This document shows positions 1 through 6,414 of a DNA stretch of 11,655 nucleotides, in pieces (the first letter of the stretch is position 1; the number at the start of each line of letters is the position of its first letter). The stretch comes from Clostridiales bacterium (GTDB taxonomy: Bacteria > Bacillota > Clostridia > Oscillospirales > Oscillospiraceae). The stretch spans positions 1 to 11,655 of the forward strand of contig JAAYCC010000216.1 of NCBI GenBank assembly GCA_012729875.1. Reading direction: 5' to 3'. Both the position numbers and the translations under genes were made by a program. Under the pieces are notes generated by a model. It did no database searches, had not been told where the DNA came from, and saw nothing but the letters and a program-made list of their open reading frames with translations.

Positions 1-561
1 CAGGACAAGGAGGAGGCAAAAGCTTTGCTGGAGAAGTCCGGATGGGCTGATACAAACGGGGACGGCACTCTGGAAAAGGACGGAAAAGACTTGGAAATAA
101 GCATCTTGGTTGGTCAGTCATGGAGTCCCCGCGAGATAAAAATCGTGCAGGCCTGCCAGTCCCAGCTTCAGGACGTGGGCTTTAAGGTGACGATCAATCA
201 GGTTGAATCTGCCGCTTTCAGCGAGATTGAAAAGGCGGGGGAATTCGATATAATTATGCGCACCGGTTATTTTGTCTGGGGACCGTATCCTCACCATGTT
301 AAAATCCACTTCTCTAAAAACTACGCCAGCCATTATAACAATCCGGAATATGACGAGCTTATAATGAAGAGCGAGAGTGTATCCGACAATGAAAAGCCCG
401 AGATATACAAGGAGATTCAGCAGATGATTTTAGATGATTTGCCCGCCTTTTATATCGTGCACGAGGAAAAAATAGTTGCCACGAGAAGCAATGTCCACGG
501 CTATGAGATCTCTGCAGAGGACCCGTGGCTTGAGCTTAAAGGCATAACCATAGACAAGTAA
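1..561 (+). CDS. ABC transporter substrate-binding protein, family 5 (Opp/NikA type), C-terminal part
   Basis: The reading frame is open from the first base, so the gene begins upstream of the window; 186 C-terminal residues are visible of a family usually about 500-560 long. These proteins are extracytoplasmic lipoproteins that capture oligopeptides, nickel complexes or similar ligands for an ABC importer. The visible part starts with the family's typical stretch ending in SGWADTNGDG (about residues 14-23), which resembles the 'GW.DTNGDG.LEKDG' signature of SBP_bac_5 proteins. The segment FDIIMRTGYFVWGPYP and a tail with DLPAFYIVHEEKIVATR fit the C-terminal lobe. The signal peptide and lipobox lie outside the window, and so do any permease or ATPase genes. 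Peptide and nickel/metallophore binders cannot be separated from this fragment; the NikA-like subgroup is a guess from overall feel. A large hairpin follows directly. Confidence 0.85.
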   Translation, partial: QDKEEAKALLEKSGWADTNGDGTLEKDGKDLEISILVGQSWSPREIKIVQACQSQLQDVGFKVTINQVESAAFSEIEKAGEFDIIMRTGYFVWGPYPHHVKIHFSKNYASHYNNPEYDELIMKSESVSDNEKPEIYKEIQQMILDDLPAFYIVHEEKIVATRSNVHGYEISAEDPWLELKGITIDK

Positions 562-573
562 AACAGATAAAAA

Positions 574-629
574 AAGACCGGCTTACAACAGGATTCACTT
601 TAAAAGGCAGTGTGTTGTGAGCCGGTCTT
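574..629 (+). terminator. Long hairpin after the substrate-binding protein gene, probable terminator or attenuator
   Basis: Arms at 574-590 and 613-629 pair over 17 positions with a single G-U type deviation, and CACT (596-599) with AGTG (609-612) can extend the stem inward. The stem is GC-rich at its base (GACCGGC/GCCGGTC). The downstream tract is only TCTTCGTTT rather than a clean T run, so termination may be partial. No promoter was recognised between it and the methyltransferase start at 661, which leaves read-through into that gene possible. Confidence 0.65.
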
Positions 630-660
630 CGTTTAATAAAAAAGCAAGGGAGTATAAGAT

Positions 661-1665
661 ATGAACAGTGCAGCGAAAAAGCCTCTTTATCCGGCAGACA
701 GATTTCTTTCAAGTACTCAGGCCGTCTCGGAAGAGCAGCTCCTCATTGCCGCTATCAGACTAGATGTCTTTTCTTTTTTACAAGAGAGAACATCCGCAGA
801 AGTATTAGCCGAAAAGCGCAATTGGCATATTAGGAATACGGAGCTTTTTCTCAATGCTCTAACGGCAGCCGGCTATATCATAAAGGAAGACGGCTTATTT
901 GCAAATCTGCCCGATACCGAATACTATCTGAACAAACAGAGCGAAATGTACATCGGAGATTATATTCTGTTTTGGCATGAAATCAAAAAATTTGACAGTA
1001 TTGAAGAACGGGTTGAAAAAGGTCCCACATTTTCCCGCTTCTCCGATAAAAATGGGGCGGATTCGTACGATTTTTATCAGATGGCCAAGGTTGCAAAGAC
1101 TGAGATGTATACAGGGAGAGTGCAGGCTTTCATAGGGGCGGTACAGAGCCTTTTCTCTTGGGACAGTGCGATAAACGCTCTTGATATAGGCGGAGGCTCA
1201 GGTATACTGTCGGTAGAACTTGCGCGCAGCTTCCCCAACTCGCACTCGCTTATAATAGACCAGCCGCAAGTTATAAAGCTTGCCGAGGAGGTTATCAAAG
1301 AGTATGAAGTGAAAGAGCAAGTTGACGTTATGGGTGGGAATTTCATCACGGATGATTTTGGAGGCGGCTATGATTTGGTGATTGCCTCCGCAATTTTTGA
1401 CTTTGCCGGTGATTTAGATACAATGTCGGAGAAAATTTATGACAGCGTGAAAACCGGCGGATTCATGTACGTTGATACCCATATGGTCAGTGATGATTTT
1501 ACAGCACCCAAGAACTGTATTATCGGCTGGCTTCCGTCCCACCTTGACGGACTGGACATACTTAAGTGCGACAGTGAAATTACCGGGGCAATAGAAAAGG
1601 CGGGATTTATAAAATATCTGGACGGTAAAGAACAGGACTTTCCGGGATATGTATATAAAAAATAA
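661..1665 (+). CDS. SAM-dependent O-methyltransferase (Methyltransf_2 / acetylserotonin O-methyltransferase-like)
   Basis: A 334-residue protein of the two-domain O-methyltransferase type that moves a methyl group from S-adenosylmethionine to a small molecule, in the cytoplasm. An N-terminal winged-helix dimerisation part spans about residues 15-100. The Rossmann-type SAM-binding fold has its glycine motif ALDIGGGSG at 173-181 and an acidic ribose-binding segment IIDQPQV about 25-30 residues later. The region where plant and many bacterial relatives carry the catalytic His reads IASAIFDFAGD, so the general base may differ. The ATG at 661 is supported by AAGGGAG at 646-652. It lies 99 bases after the binding-protein gene, across a hairpin. 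The neighbouring importer and this enzyme could process or import the same ligand, for example a methylated metal chelator, but that is inference. The substrate is unknown. Confidence 0.85.
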   Translation: MNSAAKKPLYPADRFLSSTQAVSEEQLLIAAIRLDVFSFLQERTSAEVLAEKRNWHIRNTELFLNALTAAGYIIKEDGLFANLPDTEYYLNKQSEMYIGDYILFWHEIKKFDSIEERVEKGPTFSRFSDKNGADSYDFYQMAKVAKTEMYTGRVQAFIGAVQSLFSWDSAINALDIGGGSGILSVELARSFPNSHSLIIDQPQVIKLAEEVIKEYEVKEQVDVMGGNFITDDFGGGYDLVIASAIFDFAGDLDTMSEKIYDSVKTGGFMYVDTHMVSDDFTAPKNCIIGWLPSHLDGLDILKCDSEITGAIEKAGFIKYLDGKEQDFPGYVYKK

Positions 1666-1699
1666 TCAAAAATTTAATTTTGGTCCTATAGATTACGGT

Positions 1700-1728
1700 T
1701 TGACAACCGGGACTTCTGTTCCTATAAT
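1700..1728 (+). promoter_or_regulatory. Consensus sigma-A promoter for the tetR-family gene
   Basis: TTGACA at 1700-1705 and TATAAT at 1723-1728 are both exact consensus hexamers with an optimal 17-base spacer. Transcription should start near 1735, giving a leader of roughly 138 bases before the ATG at 1873. Confidence 0.85.
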
Positions 1729-1765
1729 ACACTGGTAGTGGAATCCACAAAATCTCGACAGCTTT

Positions 1766-1788
1766 TTTGTTAATAATTTATTAACAAA
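1766..1788. promoter_or_regulatory. 23-base palindrome in the tetR leader, candidate operator
   Basis: Perfect 11-base arms at 1766-1776 and 1778-1788 around one central base, core GTTAATAA-T-TTATTAAC. It is centred about 43 bases downstream of the expected transcription start. The symmetry and AT-rich core suit binding of a dimeric regulator, either roadblock autoregulation or another repressor. It is not the same motif as the operator-like pair at 2641 and 2775. A related direct repeat, TTAACAAAG (1781-1789) and TTAACGAAG (1802-1810), lies 21 bases apart. Confidence 0.5.
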
Positions 1789-1827
1789 GAATGTTGTTTT
1801 TTTAACGAAGTGGATGTATTATTAATC

Positions 1828-1851
1828 GGGTGCATATTGCACTGTGCACCC
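1828..1851 (+). promoter_or_regulatory. Hairpin just upstream of the tetR ribosome-binding region
   Basis: GGGTGCA (1828-1834) and TGCACCC (1845-1851) pair perfectly around a 10-base loop. A competing smaller hairpin uses GTGCA (1830-1834) and TGCAC (1838-1842). The weak Shine-Dalgarno GAGG (1860-1863) follows 8 bases later, so the structure could tune translation of the regulator. No known riboswitch class was recognised. Confidence 0.4.
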
Positions 1852-1872
1852 AGGTATATGAGGTAGAAAAAA

Positions 1873-2514
1873 ATGTCCCTTGAGGAGATACGCGAGCAAA
1901 ACATAAAGCTTGTAGTTGAAAAAGCGCTCTATTGTTTCAGAGAACATGGAATAGAGAAAACAAAGGTGATGGATATCGCAAAAGCGGCAGGACTTACAGA
2001 GCGCTCAATTTTTCGATATTTTGAAACGAAGGCAGACATTGTTCAGGCTGCGGCATATCTTTTCTGGAGTCAGACCCTCGAACGGGTAAGCGGTGAGGTA
2101 AAAGCGGCCGATATAGGTGAGATGTCCGGAATTGATCAGGTTCGGAAGCTTTTGAGCGTTTACTCAAATCTGTATTTTGACGACCCGAAGGGGATAAGAT
2201 TTACCCTCGATGCAGAGGTTGCGCTTTACAATGCCGGCAAAAGCTTAGGCCGGGATAAGCAGGTTATTAATAGGCCGCCTGAGCCCTACGAGATATCCTC
2301 AAGCCCGCTTGTTCTTGCAATCCACAAGGGCTTAGAAGATGGCACGGTCAATCCGAAGGGCGATGTTAAGGAGCTTTATTACAACGCTTACGACTCCATT
2401 TTGGGCGTTATGCAGCGCATAGCTCTGGGGACGACGAGCGCTACGGATTTGGACAATAGAGCCCGGATGCGGAATCTTTGCGAGATGTTTGTAATGGCGT
2501 TTCAAGGGGGATGA
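1873..2514 (+). CDS. TetR/AcrR-family transcriptional regulator
   Basis: A 213-residue dimeric DNA-binding repressor type. The N-terminal helix-turn-helix covers about residues 9-58, with the family pattern of a first helix ending FREHGIEKTKV, then MDIAKAAGLTERSIFRYF, which contains the recognition helix. The rest is a variable, helical ligand-binding domain with no recognisable ligand specificity. The ATG at 1873 follows GAGG at 1860-1863. It is transcribed from its own consensus promoter with a structured leader and lies 315 bases before the cooC-like gene, in the same direction. Two copies of an inverted repeat with TGTCAG...TGACA half-sites occur between this gene and the operon, which makes it the natural candidate to control that operon. 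The control link and the inducing ligand are inference. Confidence 0.9.
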   Translation: MSLEEIREQNIKLVVEKALYCFREHGIEKTKVMDIAKAAGLTERSIFRYFETKADIVQAAAYLFWSQTLERVSGEVKAADIGEMSGIDQVRKLLSVYSNLYFDDPKGIRFTLDAEVALYNAGKSLGRDKQVINRPPEPYEISSSPLVLAIHKGLEDGTVNPKGDVKELYYNAYDSILGVMQRIALGTTSATDLDNRARMRNLCEMFVMAFQGG

Positions 2515-2551
2515 TACACCCCCAATAATTGAGAAACATACCCGGCAATCG

Positions 2552-2623
2552 ACTTTTCACCCGCATATTCACAAACGCAGCTCCTATAAAATATGCAGTT
2601 AGTTGGAATTTTTGGTGAAAAGT
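2552..2623 (+). repeat. Nested inverted repeats downstream of tetR
   Basis: ACTTTTCACC (2552-2561) and GGTGAAAAGT (2614-2623) are perfect 10-base complements, and GCATATT (2563-2569) with AATATGC (2589-2595) pair inside them. GTTTTTG follows at 2624-2630. Together this could be a weak terminator for tetR or a structured leader element. The stem is AT-rich and has an 18-base asymmetric internal loop, so either role is uncertain. Confidence 0.4.
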
Positions 2624-2640
2624 GTTTTTGTATCATTAAA

Positions 2641-2657
2641 TGTCAGTCGGGCTGACA
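2641..2657. promoter_or_regulatory. Operator-like inverted repeat, copy 1
   Basis: TGTCAG-TCGGG-CTGACA, perfect 6-base arms with a 5-base centre. With three following bases it matches copy 2 (starting 2775) at 17 of 20 positions. Half-sites of the TGTCAGTC/TGACA kind are usual for TetR-family operators, and a tetR gene lies just upstream. A clear promoter could not be placed relative to it; CTGACA could itself act as a -35 element but no good -10 follows. Confidence 0.55.
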
Positions 2658-2702
2658 ACTGATTTCAATATAAAGACATTGTAGCTTTACATTTTTTCTT
2701 TT

Positions 2703-2763
2703 GCCGGAAGACGGCATGGGGAGAACCTTACTCCCCGACTATATTCTCGGTAAAAGGTTTTTA
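2703..2763 (+). promoter_or_regulatory. Structured leader before the operon, possible attenuator
   Basis: Three short structures lie in a row: GCCG (2703-2706) with CGGC (2712-2715); GGGGAG (2718-2723) with CTCCCC (2731-2736); and AACCTTA (2724-2730) with TAAAAGGTT (2751-2759, two-base bulge) enclosing CCGA (2735-2738) and TCGG (2747-2750). The second and third exclude each other, and the third ends in a run of five T at 2758-2762. The arrangement resembles a switchable terminator, but the stems are short and no ligand class was recognised. Confidence 0.3.
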
Positions 2764-2774
2764 TTGCGCTTAAG

Positions 2775-2791
2775 TGTCAGTCTGAATGACA
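2775..2791. promoter_or_regulatory. Operator-like inverted repeat, copy 2
   Basis: TGTCAG-TCTGA-ATGACA, the second copy of the motif at 2641, with one arm mismatch. It lies 134 bases downstream of copy 1 and 38 bases before the GTG start of the cooC-like gene, a position suited to repression of the operon. With copy 1 it shares TGTCAGTC on the left and TGACAACT on the right. Confidence 0.55.
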
Positions 2792-2813
2792 ACTTGATAA
2801 ACTTACCCCGTAT

Positions 2814-2820
2814 AAGGAGG
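2814..2820 (+). promoter_or_regulatory. Ribosome-binding site that fixes the cooC-like start
   Basis: AAGGAGG is a full Shine-Dalgarno match, 9 bases before GTG at 2830. It rules out the in-frame TTG at 2701, which would add 43 residues unlike any ParA/MinD-type N-terminus and would run through operator copy 2. Confidence 0.85.
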
Positions 2821-2829
2821 AAAAAGTCA

Positions 2830-3591
2830 GTGGAAAAAGCGATTATAACCGTTGCGGGAAAAGGCGGCGTGGGAAAAACCTCAATATCTGCTGCTATAGT
2901 AAGACAATTGGTAAAGAGCTATCCCGAGGCGAAAATACTTGCTATTGACGCAGACCCCGCCGTCGGGCTTGCAACAGCGCTGGATGTGGAGGTCACCCAG
3001 ACCGTAGATGACATCCGAAAGTCTATATTGGCCGCTTCAAAGGGTGATCGGGAGAAAAAAAGAACAATAGAAATGCTCGGTGAGGTCCGCTTTCGGATTT
3101 TTGACGCCATGGTAGAAAAGGACGGCTATGCATTTATAGCCGTCGGCAGACCCGAGGCGGCGGGATGCTATTGCAGTATCAACGCCTACCTCAAGGAAGT
3201 GATCAGTATGCTGTCCGGGGAATTTGACTATGTGGTCATAGACGGAGAGGCGGGCATAGAACAGGTCAACCGCCGTGTCATGGAAAAGGTCACTCATATG
3301 ATTTTAGTGACGGATCCCAGCAAAAAGGGGACAAGGGTCATACAGACCATAAAGACCGTCGCCGACGAGCTTGTGATGTACAAGGAGATAGGAGCTGTAG
3401 TAAACCGTATAAACGATGAAGCCCTGAAGGGCTATATAGATACGGGAGACATCCCCGTCCTGTCTTATATTCCGGATGATAAGACCCTAGCGCTGTACGA
3501 CGTACAGGGGAGGAGTGTACTTGAGCTTCCGGACGATTCAAATTTGGTTAAAGGCGTCAGACAGGCGCTTGAAACAATAAGAATTCTTTAA
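2830..3591 (+). CDS. CooC-like P-loop ATPase (nickel-insertion accessory protein family)
   Basis: A 253-residue SIMIBI/MinD-class ATPase. The deviant Walker A GKGGVGKT is at residues 10-17, the switch I-type DADPAVGL at 40-47, and the Walker B end FDYVVIDGEAG at 132-142. GRPEAAGCYC at 106-115 carries the Cys-x-Cys pair (C113, C115) that in CooC1 of Carboxydothermus hydrogenoformans binds nickel at the dimer interface for insertion into CO dehydrogenase; AcsF has the same role for acetyl-CoA synthase. The length fits the CooC family. It is the first gene of the operon, 18 bases before the next start. No CODH catalytic subunit is in the window, so the client is likely the acetyl-CoA-synthase-like protein or the dehydratase-like pair. 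Family assignment is firm; nickel as the metal and the client are inference. Confidence 0.85.
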   Translation: MEKAIITVAGKGGVGKTSISAAIVRQLVKSYPEAKILAIDADPAVGLATALDVEVTQTVDDIRKSILAASKGDREKKRTIEMLGEVRFRIFDAMVEKDGYAFIAVGRPEAAGCYCSINAYLKEVISMLSGEFDYVVIDGEAGIEQVNRRVMEKVTHMILVTDPSKKGTRVIQTIKTVADELVMYKEIGAVVNRINDEALKGYIDTGDIPVLSYIPDDKTLALYDVQGRSVLELPDDSNLVKGVRQALETIRIL

Positions 3592-3609
3592 TTAAAAGAG
3601 GGGTTGAAG

Positions 3610-4827
3610 GTGAAAGATCTAAAACATCTGTATTACTTTGAGAACCTGCTTAACGATGCGAATAACGAGCTCGTCAAGCAGGCGCAGGCAGAGGGCGGCC
3701 TGGCGATAGGCTATACCTGCTTCCACATGCCGGAGGTGCTTCTCAACCTTGGGAAATGCTTCTCGGTAAGACTGAGGGCGCCGAATATGGGCTCTATGGA
3801 GATTGCCACATATTACATGTCAAGCGGCAGCTGTGAATACAGCCGTGCTCTGCTTGAAAGAGCAATGGAGGGCAATTACAAGTTCCTCGACGCTATGGCG
3901 GGGATCGACGTTTGCGAAGCCATGAACCGCTGCATGGAAAATATGGAGCTGCTGAACATCCAGGGGGAGGACAAAAAGAAGTTTTTCTGGTCAAATCTTG
4001 ACATCCCCTGCTCGGATGATGAGGACTGCGTAAAGCATGTTGTAGAGCAGGTGAGCCGAAAGGTGCTGAGGCCTCTGCACGAAAACTACGGTGTCGATAT
4101 TTCGGACAGCGAGATACGCAAGGCGGTTGCGGAGCACAACGAGGTCTGCAGACTTATCACAGAGATCGGCAACTTCCGCAAGCTCGATAATCCGACAATC
4201 ACGGGCTATGAGTTCCACATTCTCACGCTGGCGACCTATGTCTGCCCCAAATATCTCATTGTCGACAAGCTTCGCGAGACACTTGAGGAGCTGAAAACAC
4301 GCGAGCCGGACAAAAAGAAAAACTTCCGCGCAAAGGTTGTTGTCGTCGGCTCCGAAATTGATGACCCTGAACTCATTTCACTGATTGAGGACAGCGGGGC
4401 GCTGGTCGTTGCGGACCGTTTCTGCTATGGCAGCTTCCCCGGACGTCAGGAGATAGAGCTTAACGATGACGAGGACGCGCTTACTCAGGTTTGCCGGAGA
4501 TATCTGAGGGATACCGAGTGTCCCCGTCAATGCGCACCTCACAAGGTCCAGTACAGATACGACCGCGCAGAACAGCTAGTAAAAGACTTCCACGCGGACG
4601 GCATTATTTACGAACAGATGAAATTTTGCACATACTGGTCCTTTGAGCGCACTCTTGCAAGCCATGTATTACCCGAAGAGTACGGTATCCCGGCGCTTTC
4701 CATCGACAGACCGTACCGCAGCGGCATGAGCGGCCAATTGCGCACGCGTATCCAGGCGTTTGTTGAAAGTCTGGAGATCAAGAAGATCAAGGCAAAACGT
4801 GCCGCTAAATCTCAGGAGGTGAAGTGA
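3610..4827 (+). CDS. 2-hydroxyacyl-CoA dehydratase-family subunit, HgdB/FldC-like (shorter subunit)
   Basis: A 405-residue iron-sulfur protein of the HgdB/BcrC/FldC superfamily, which with a second subunit performs radical dehydration or reduction after receiving an electron from an ATP-dependent activator. GYTCFHMPEVLLNLGKCFSV (34-53) is the family's 'GY.C.y.PeEl..A.G..pvRl' segment, continued by SGSCEYSRALLERA (72-85) with C75, and C102/C108. The C-terminal half has C272, CPRQC at 304-308, KFCTYWSFERTL with C340, and GQLRTRIQAFVESL, the usual end signature. It has 14 cysteines. GTG at 3610 is chosen because GAGG at 3598-3601 is 8 bases away; TTG at 3604 is too close to it. It is spaced 18 bases from the cooC-like gene, and its stop overlaps the RBS region of the partner gene. 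Substrate unknown. Confidence 0.88.
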   Translation: MKDLKHLYYFENLLNDANNELVKQAQAEGGLAIGYTCFHMPEVLLNLGKCFSVRLRAPNMGSMEIATYYMSSGSCEYSRALLERAMEGNYKFLDAMAGIDVCEAMNRCMENMELLNIQGEDKKKFFWSNLDIPCSDDEDCVKHVVEQVSRKVLRPLHENYGVDISDSEIRKAVAEHNEVCRLITEIGNFRKLDNPTITGYEFHILTLATYVCPKYLIVDKLRETLEELKTREPDKKKNFRAKVVVVGSEIDDPELISLIEDSGALVVADRFCYGSFPGRQEIELNDDEDALTQVCRRYLRDTECPRQCAPHKVQYRYDRAEQLVKDFHADGIIYEQMKFCTYWSFERTLASHVLPEEYGIPALSIDRPYRSGMSGQLRTRIQAFVESLEIKKIKAKRAAKSQEVK

Positions 4828-4829
4828 TC

Positions 4830-6398
4830 ATGGCATACAATCCTAAAACAGGAAAGGGCCTCGGAAACTTTTACGATGCGAACCACAGGGCGTTTAAAAG
4901 CCGTGAGTGGAAGGGCCTCAAGGACACCATGTACGACTATGCGCGCTGGCTCAAGCTGTACGGCTTTATGGCGGCAAAGCTCGGCGGTCATCCCATTCTC
5001 ATGATCAAGGCGCTGATGCGCTACCGCTGGATGGCTTCATATCTCACGGCCGCAAACATGGTGGACAGACATACTATGGGCTTGCGCGGCAAGGAGCTGA
5101 GATATACGCACGAGCAGTTTTTCTCTCTTATGCACTACTCTGTAATTAAAATTCGTGATATTATTGTCAGAGACGAAAACCTGCGCCCAAACAGCAAAAA
5201 GGCGGCAAAGCTCAGAGCCAACACTATTATGTTCGACGAGATGACTCCGTCTATTATTATGGCCGGGTTCCCGACGGTCGATTGGATCGATATTGCAATG
5301 TTCACCATAGGCGAGCCGGGTGAGGTCGATCAGATCGCAAACATGTACTACATTGACGCTGTCGAGCACTTCGGTATGGCGGCCGATGTCTGCCCTCTGC
5401 CCGCTGCTGAGTGCGGCTGTGCCGTAGTGGACGATTATCCGAAGGTCGGCTGCGCCTACATAACAAGCTCCATGCCCTGTGACGGCTCCATCGGACAGAC
5501 GACCTTTATGGCCAGATATCTTAAGGATATTGATATTTATCAGATTACCCCTCCGCAGCGCTTTAACGAGCCGGAGGTTCAGGAATACGCGGTCAAGAAC
5601 CTTGAAAAGTGCATAAAGTTCATTGAGGACAAATTTAACGTCAAATGGGACTGGGACGCCTTCTGGGAGGGCGCTAAAATGTACAACGAGACCACACAGT
5701 ACATGCTCAACAAGTGGGATGTGAACTGCACGCCTTATCCTCAGGTGTGCGGAGCAGCCCTCGCTCTCCAGAGAGAATACGAGTTCCAGGAGGTCGCCTG
5801 CCTTGACCCCTACTTCCTGAAGACCGACAAAAAGGTTGATAAGATGATGAAAAAGGGCTATGAGCAGGACAAGCAAAATGACGAAAATAAGCCCAAATAC
5901 CGTGCGATCGTGTGGGCTTGCCCCGCGCACTACTATACGAACTTCACATATTGGAGCCAGCACTGCTGGGGCGTAAAGTGCCTTGTGGATATGGAATGTA
6001 TGCTCAGCTATCACTTCTTCCACATCGGGGACAAGAAGCAGGCCATGATCGATATGGCGAAGAGCTATGAGCGCATGATGATGCGCTCCCACACCAATGG
6101 CGGATACGTCAACTCTCTTGACGAGTGCTGGAAGATGTGCGAGAAATTCGATGCCAATATTGTTGTTATGTACGATCACGTCTCCTGTAAGAACGTGGGC
6201 GGACTGCACGGCCTGTTTGAGGACCAGGCCCGCGAGCGCGGAATACACTTGATTTGGGTGCCGCATGACCTTATGGACCCGCGGACTGTCTCCAGAAAAG
6301 CGATGAGAGACGCATTTAATAAGTACATGATAAATGTTTTCAGGGAAGAACCTCTCGATCCTACGCTGGTCGATTATGAAGACGCTCTTACATGGTAA
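4830..6398 (+). CDS. 2-hydroxyacyl-CoA dehydratase-family subunit, HgdA/BcrB-like (long subunit)
   Basis: A 522-residue partner of the preceding subunit and longer than typical members (HgdA about 477, others 370-430). The extra length lies mainly in an N-terminal basic, helical region (about 1-130) with no cysteine. All 16 cysteines fall after about residue 185, including a dense stretch VCPLPAAECGCAVV and later WACPAHYY, CWGVKC and DECWKMCEKF. The C-terminus keeps the family ending: VVMYDHVSCKNVGGL, then GIHLIWVPHDLMDPRTVS, matching the 'H.SCK..G' and 'GIP.L..D..DpR..s' pattern. The ATG at 4830 has AGGAGGT at 4814-4820, 9 bases away; an overlapping GTG at 4824 is in frame but too close. The many cysteines could allow a cluster larger than one [4Fe-4S], as in double-cubane proteins, but that is inference. 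Confidence 0.85.
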   Translation: MAYNPKTGKGLGNFYDANHRAFKSREWKGLKDTMYDYARWLKLYGFMAAKLGGHPILMIKALMRYRWMASYLTAANMVDRHTMGLRGKELRYTHEQFFSLMHYSVIKIRDIIVRDENLRPNSKKAAKLRANTIMFDEMTPSIIMAGFPTVDWIDIAMFTIGEPGEVDQIANMYYIDAVEHFGMAADVCPLPAAECGCAVVDDYPKVGCAYITSSMPCDGSIGQTTFMARYLKDIDIYQITPPQRFNEPEVQEYAVKNLEKCIKFIEDKFNVKWDWDAFWEGAKMYNETTQYMLNKWDVNCTPYPQVCGAALALQREYEFQEVACLDPYFLKTDKKVDKMMKKGYEQDKQNDENKPKYRAIVWACPAHYYTNFTYWSQHCWGVKCLVDMECMLSYHFFHIGDKKQAMIDMAKSYERMMMRSHTNGGYVNSLDECWKMCEKFDANIVVMYDHVSCKNVGGLHGLFEDQARERGIHLIWVPHDLMDPRTVSRKAMRDAFNKYMINVFREEPLDPTLVDYEDALTW

Positions 6399-6414
6399 AG
6401 AAGGAGAGATAAAT

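Noticed and set aside
1667..1682. Terminator after the methyltransferase gene
   Set aside because: CAAAA/TTTTG gives only a five-pair AT-rich stem, too weak to call.
2652..2680. Promoter using CTGACA of operator copy 1 as -35
   Set aside because: At 16-18 bases spacing the possible -10 hexamers (such as GACATT) match the consensus at three positions or fewer.
2701..2829. TTG at 2701 as start of the CooC-like protein
   Set aside because: No RBS precedes it, the extra 43 residues do not resemble the family N-terminus, and AAGGAGG at 2814-2820 points to GTG 2830.
5037..6266. Long minus-strand reading frame of 409 codons opposite the long dehydratase subunit
   Set aside because: It is antisense to a gene with clear family motifs, has no RBS or recognisable domain, and such frames arise from codon bias on the coding strand.
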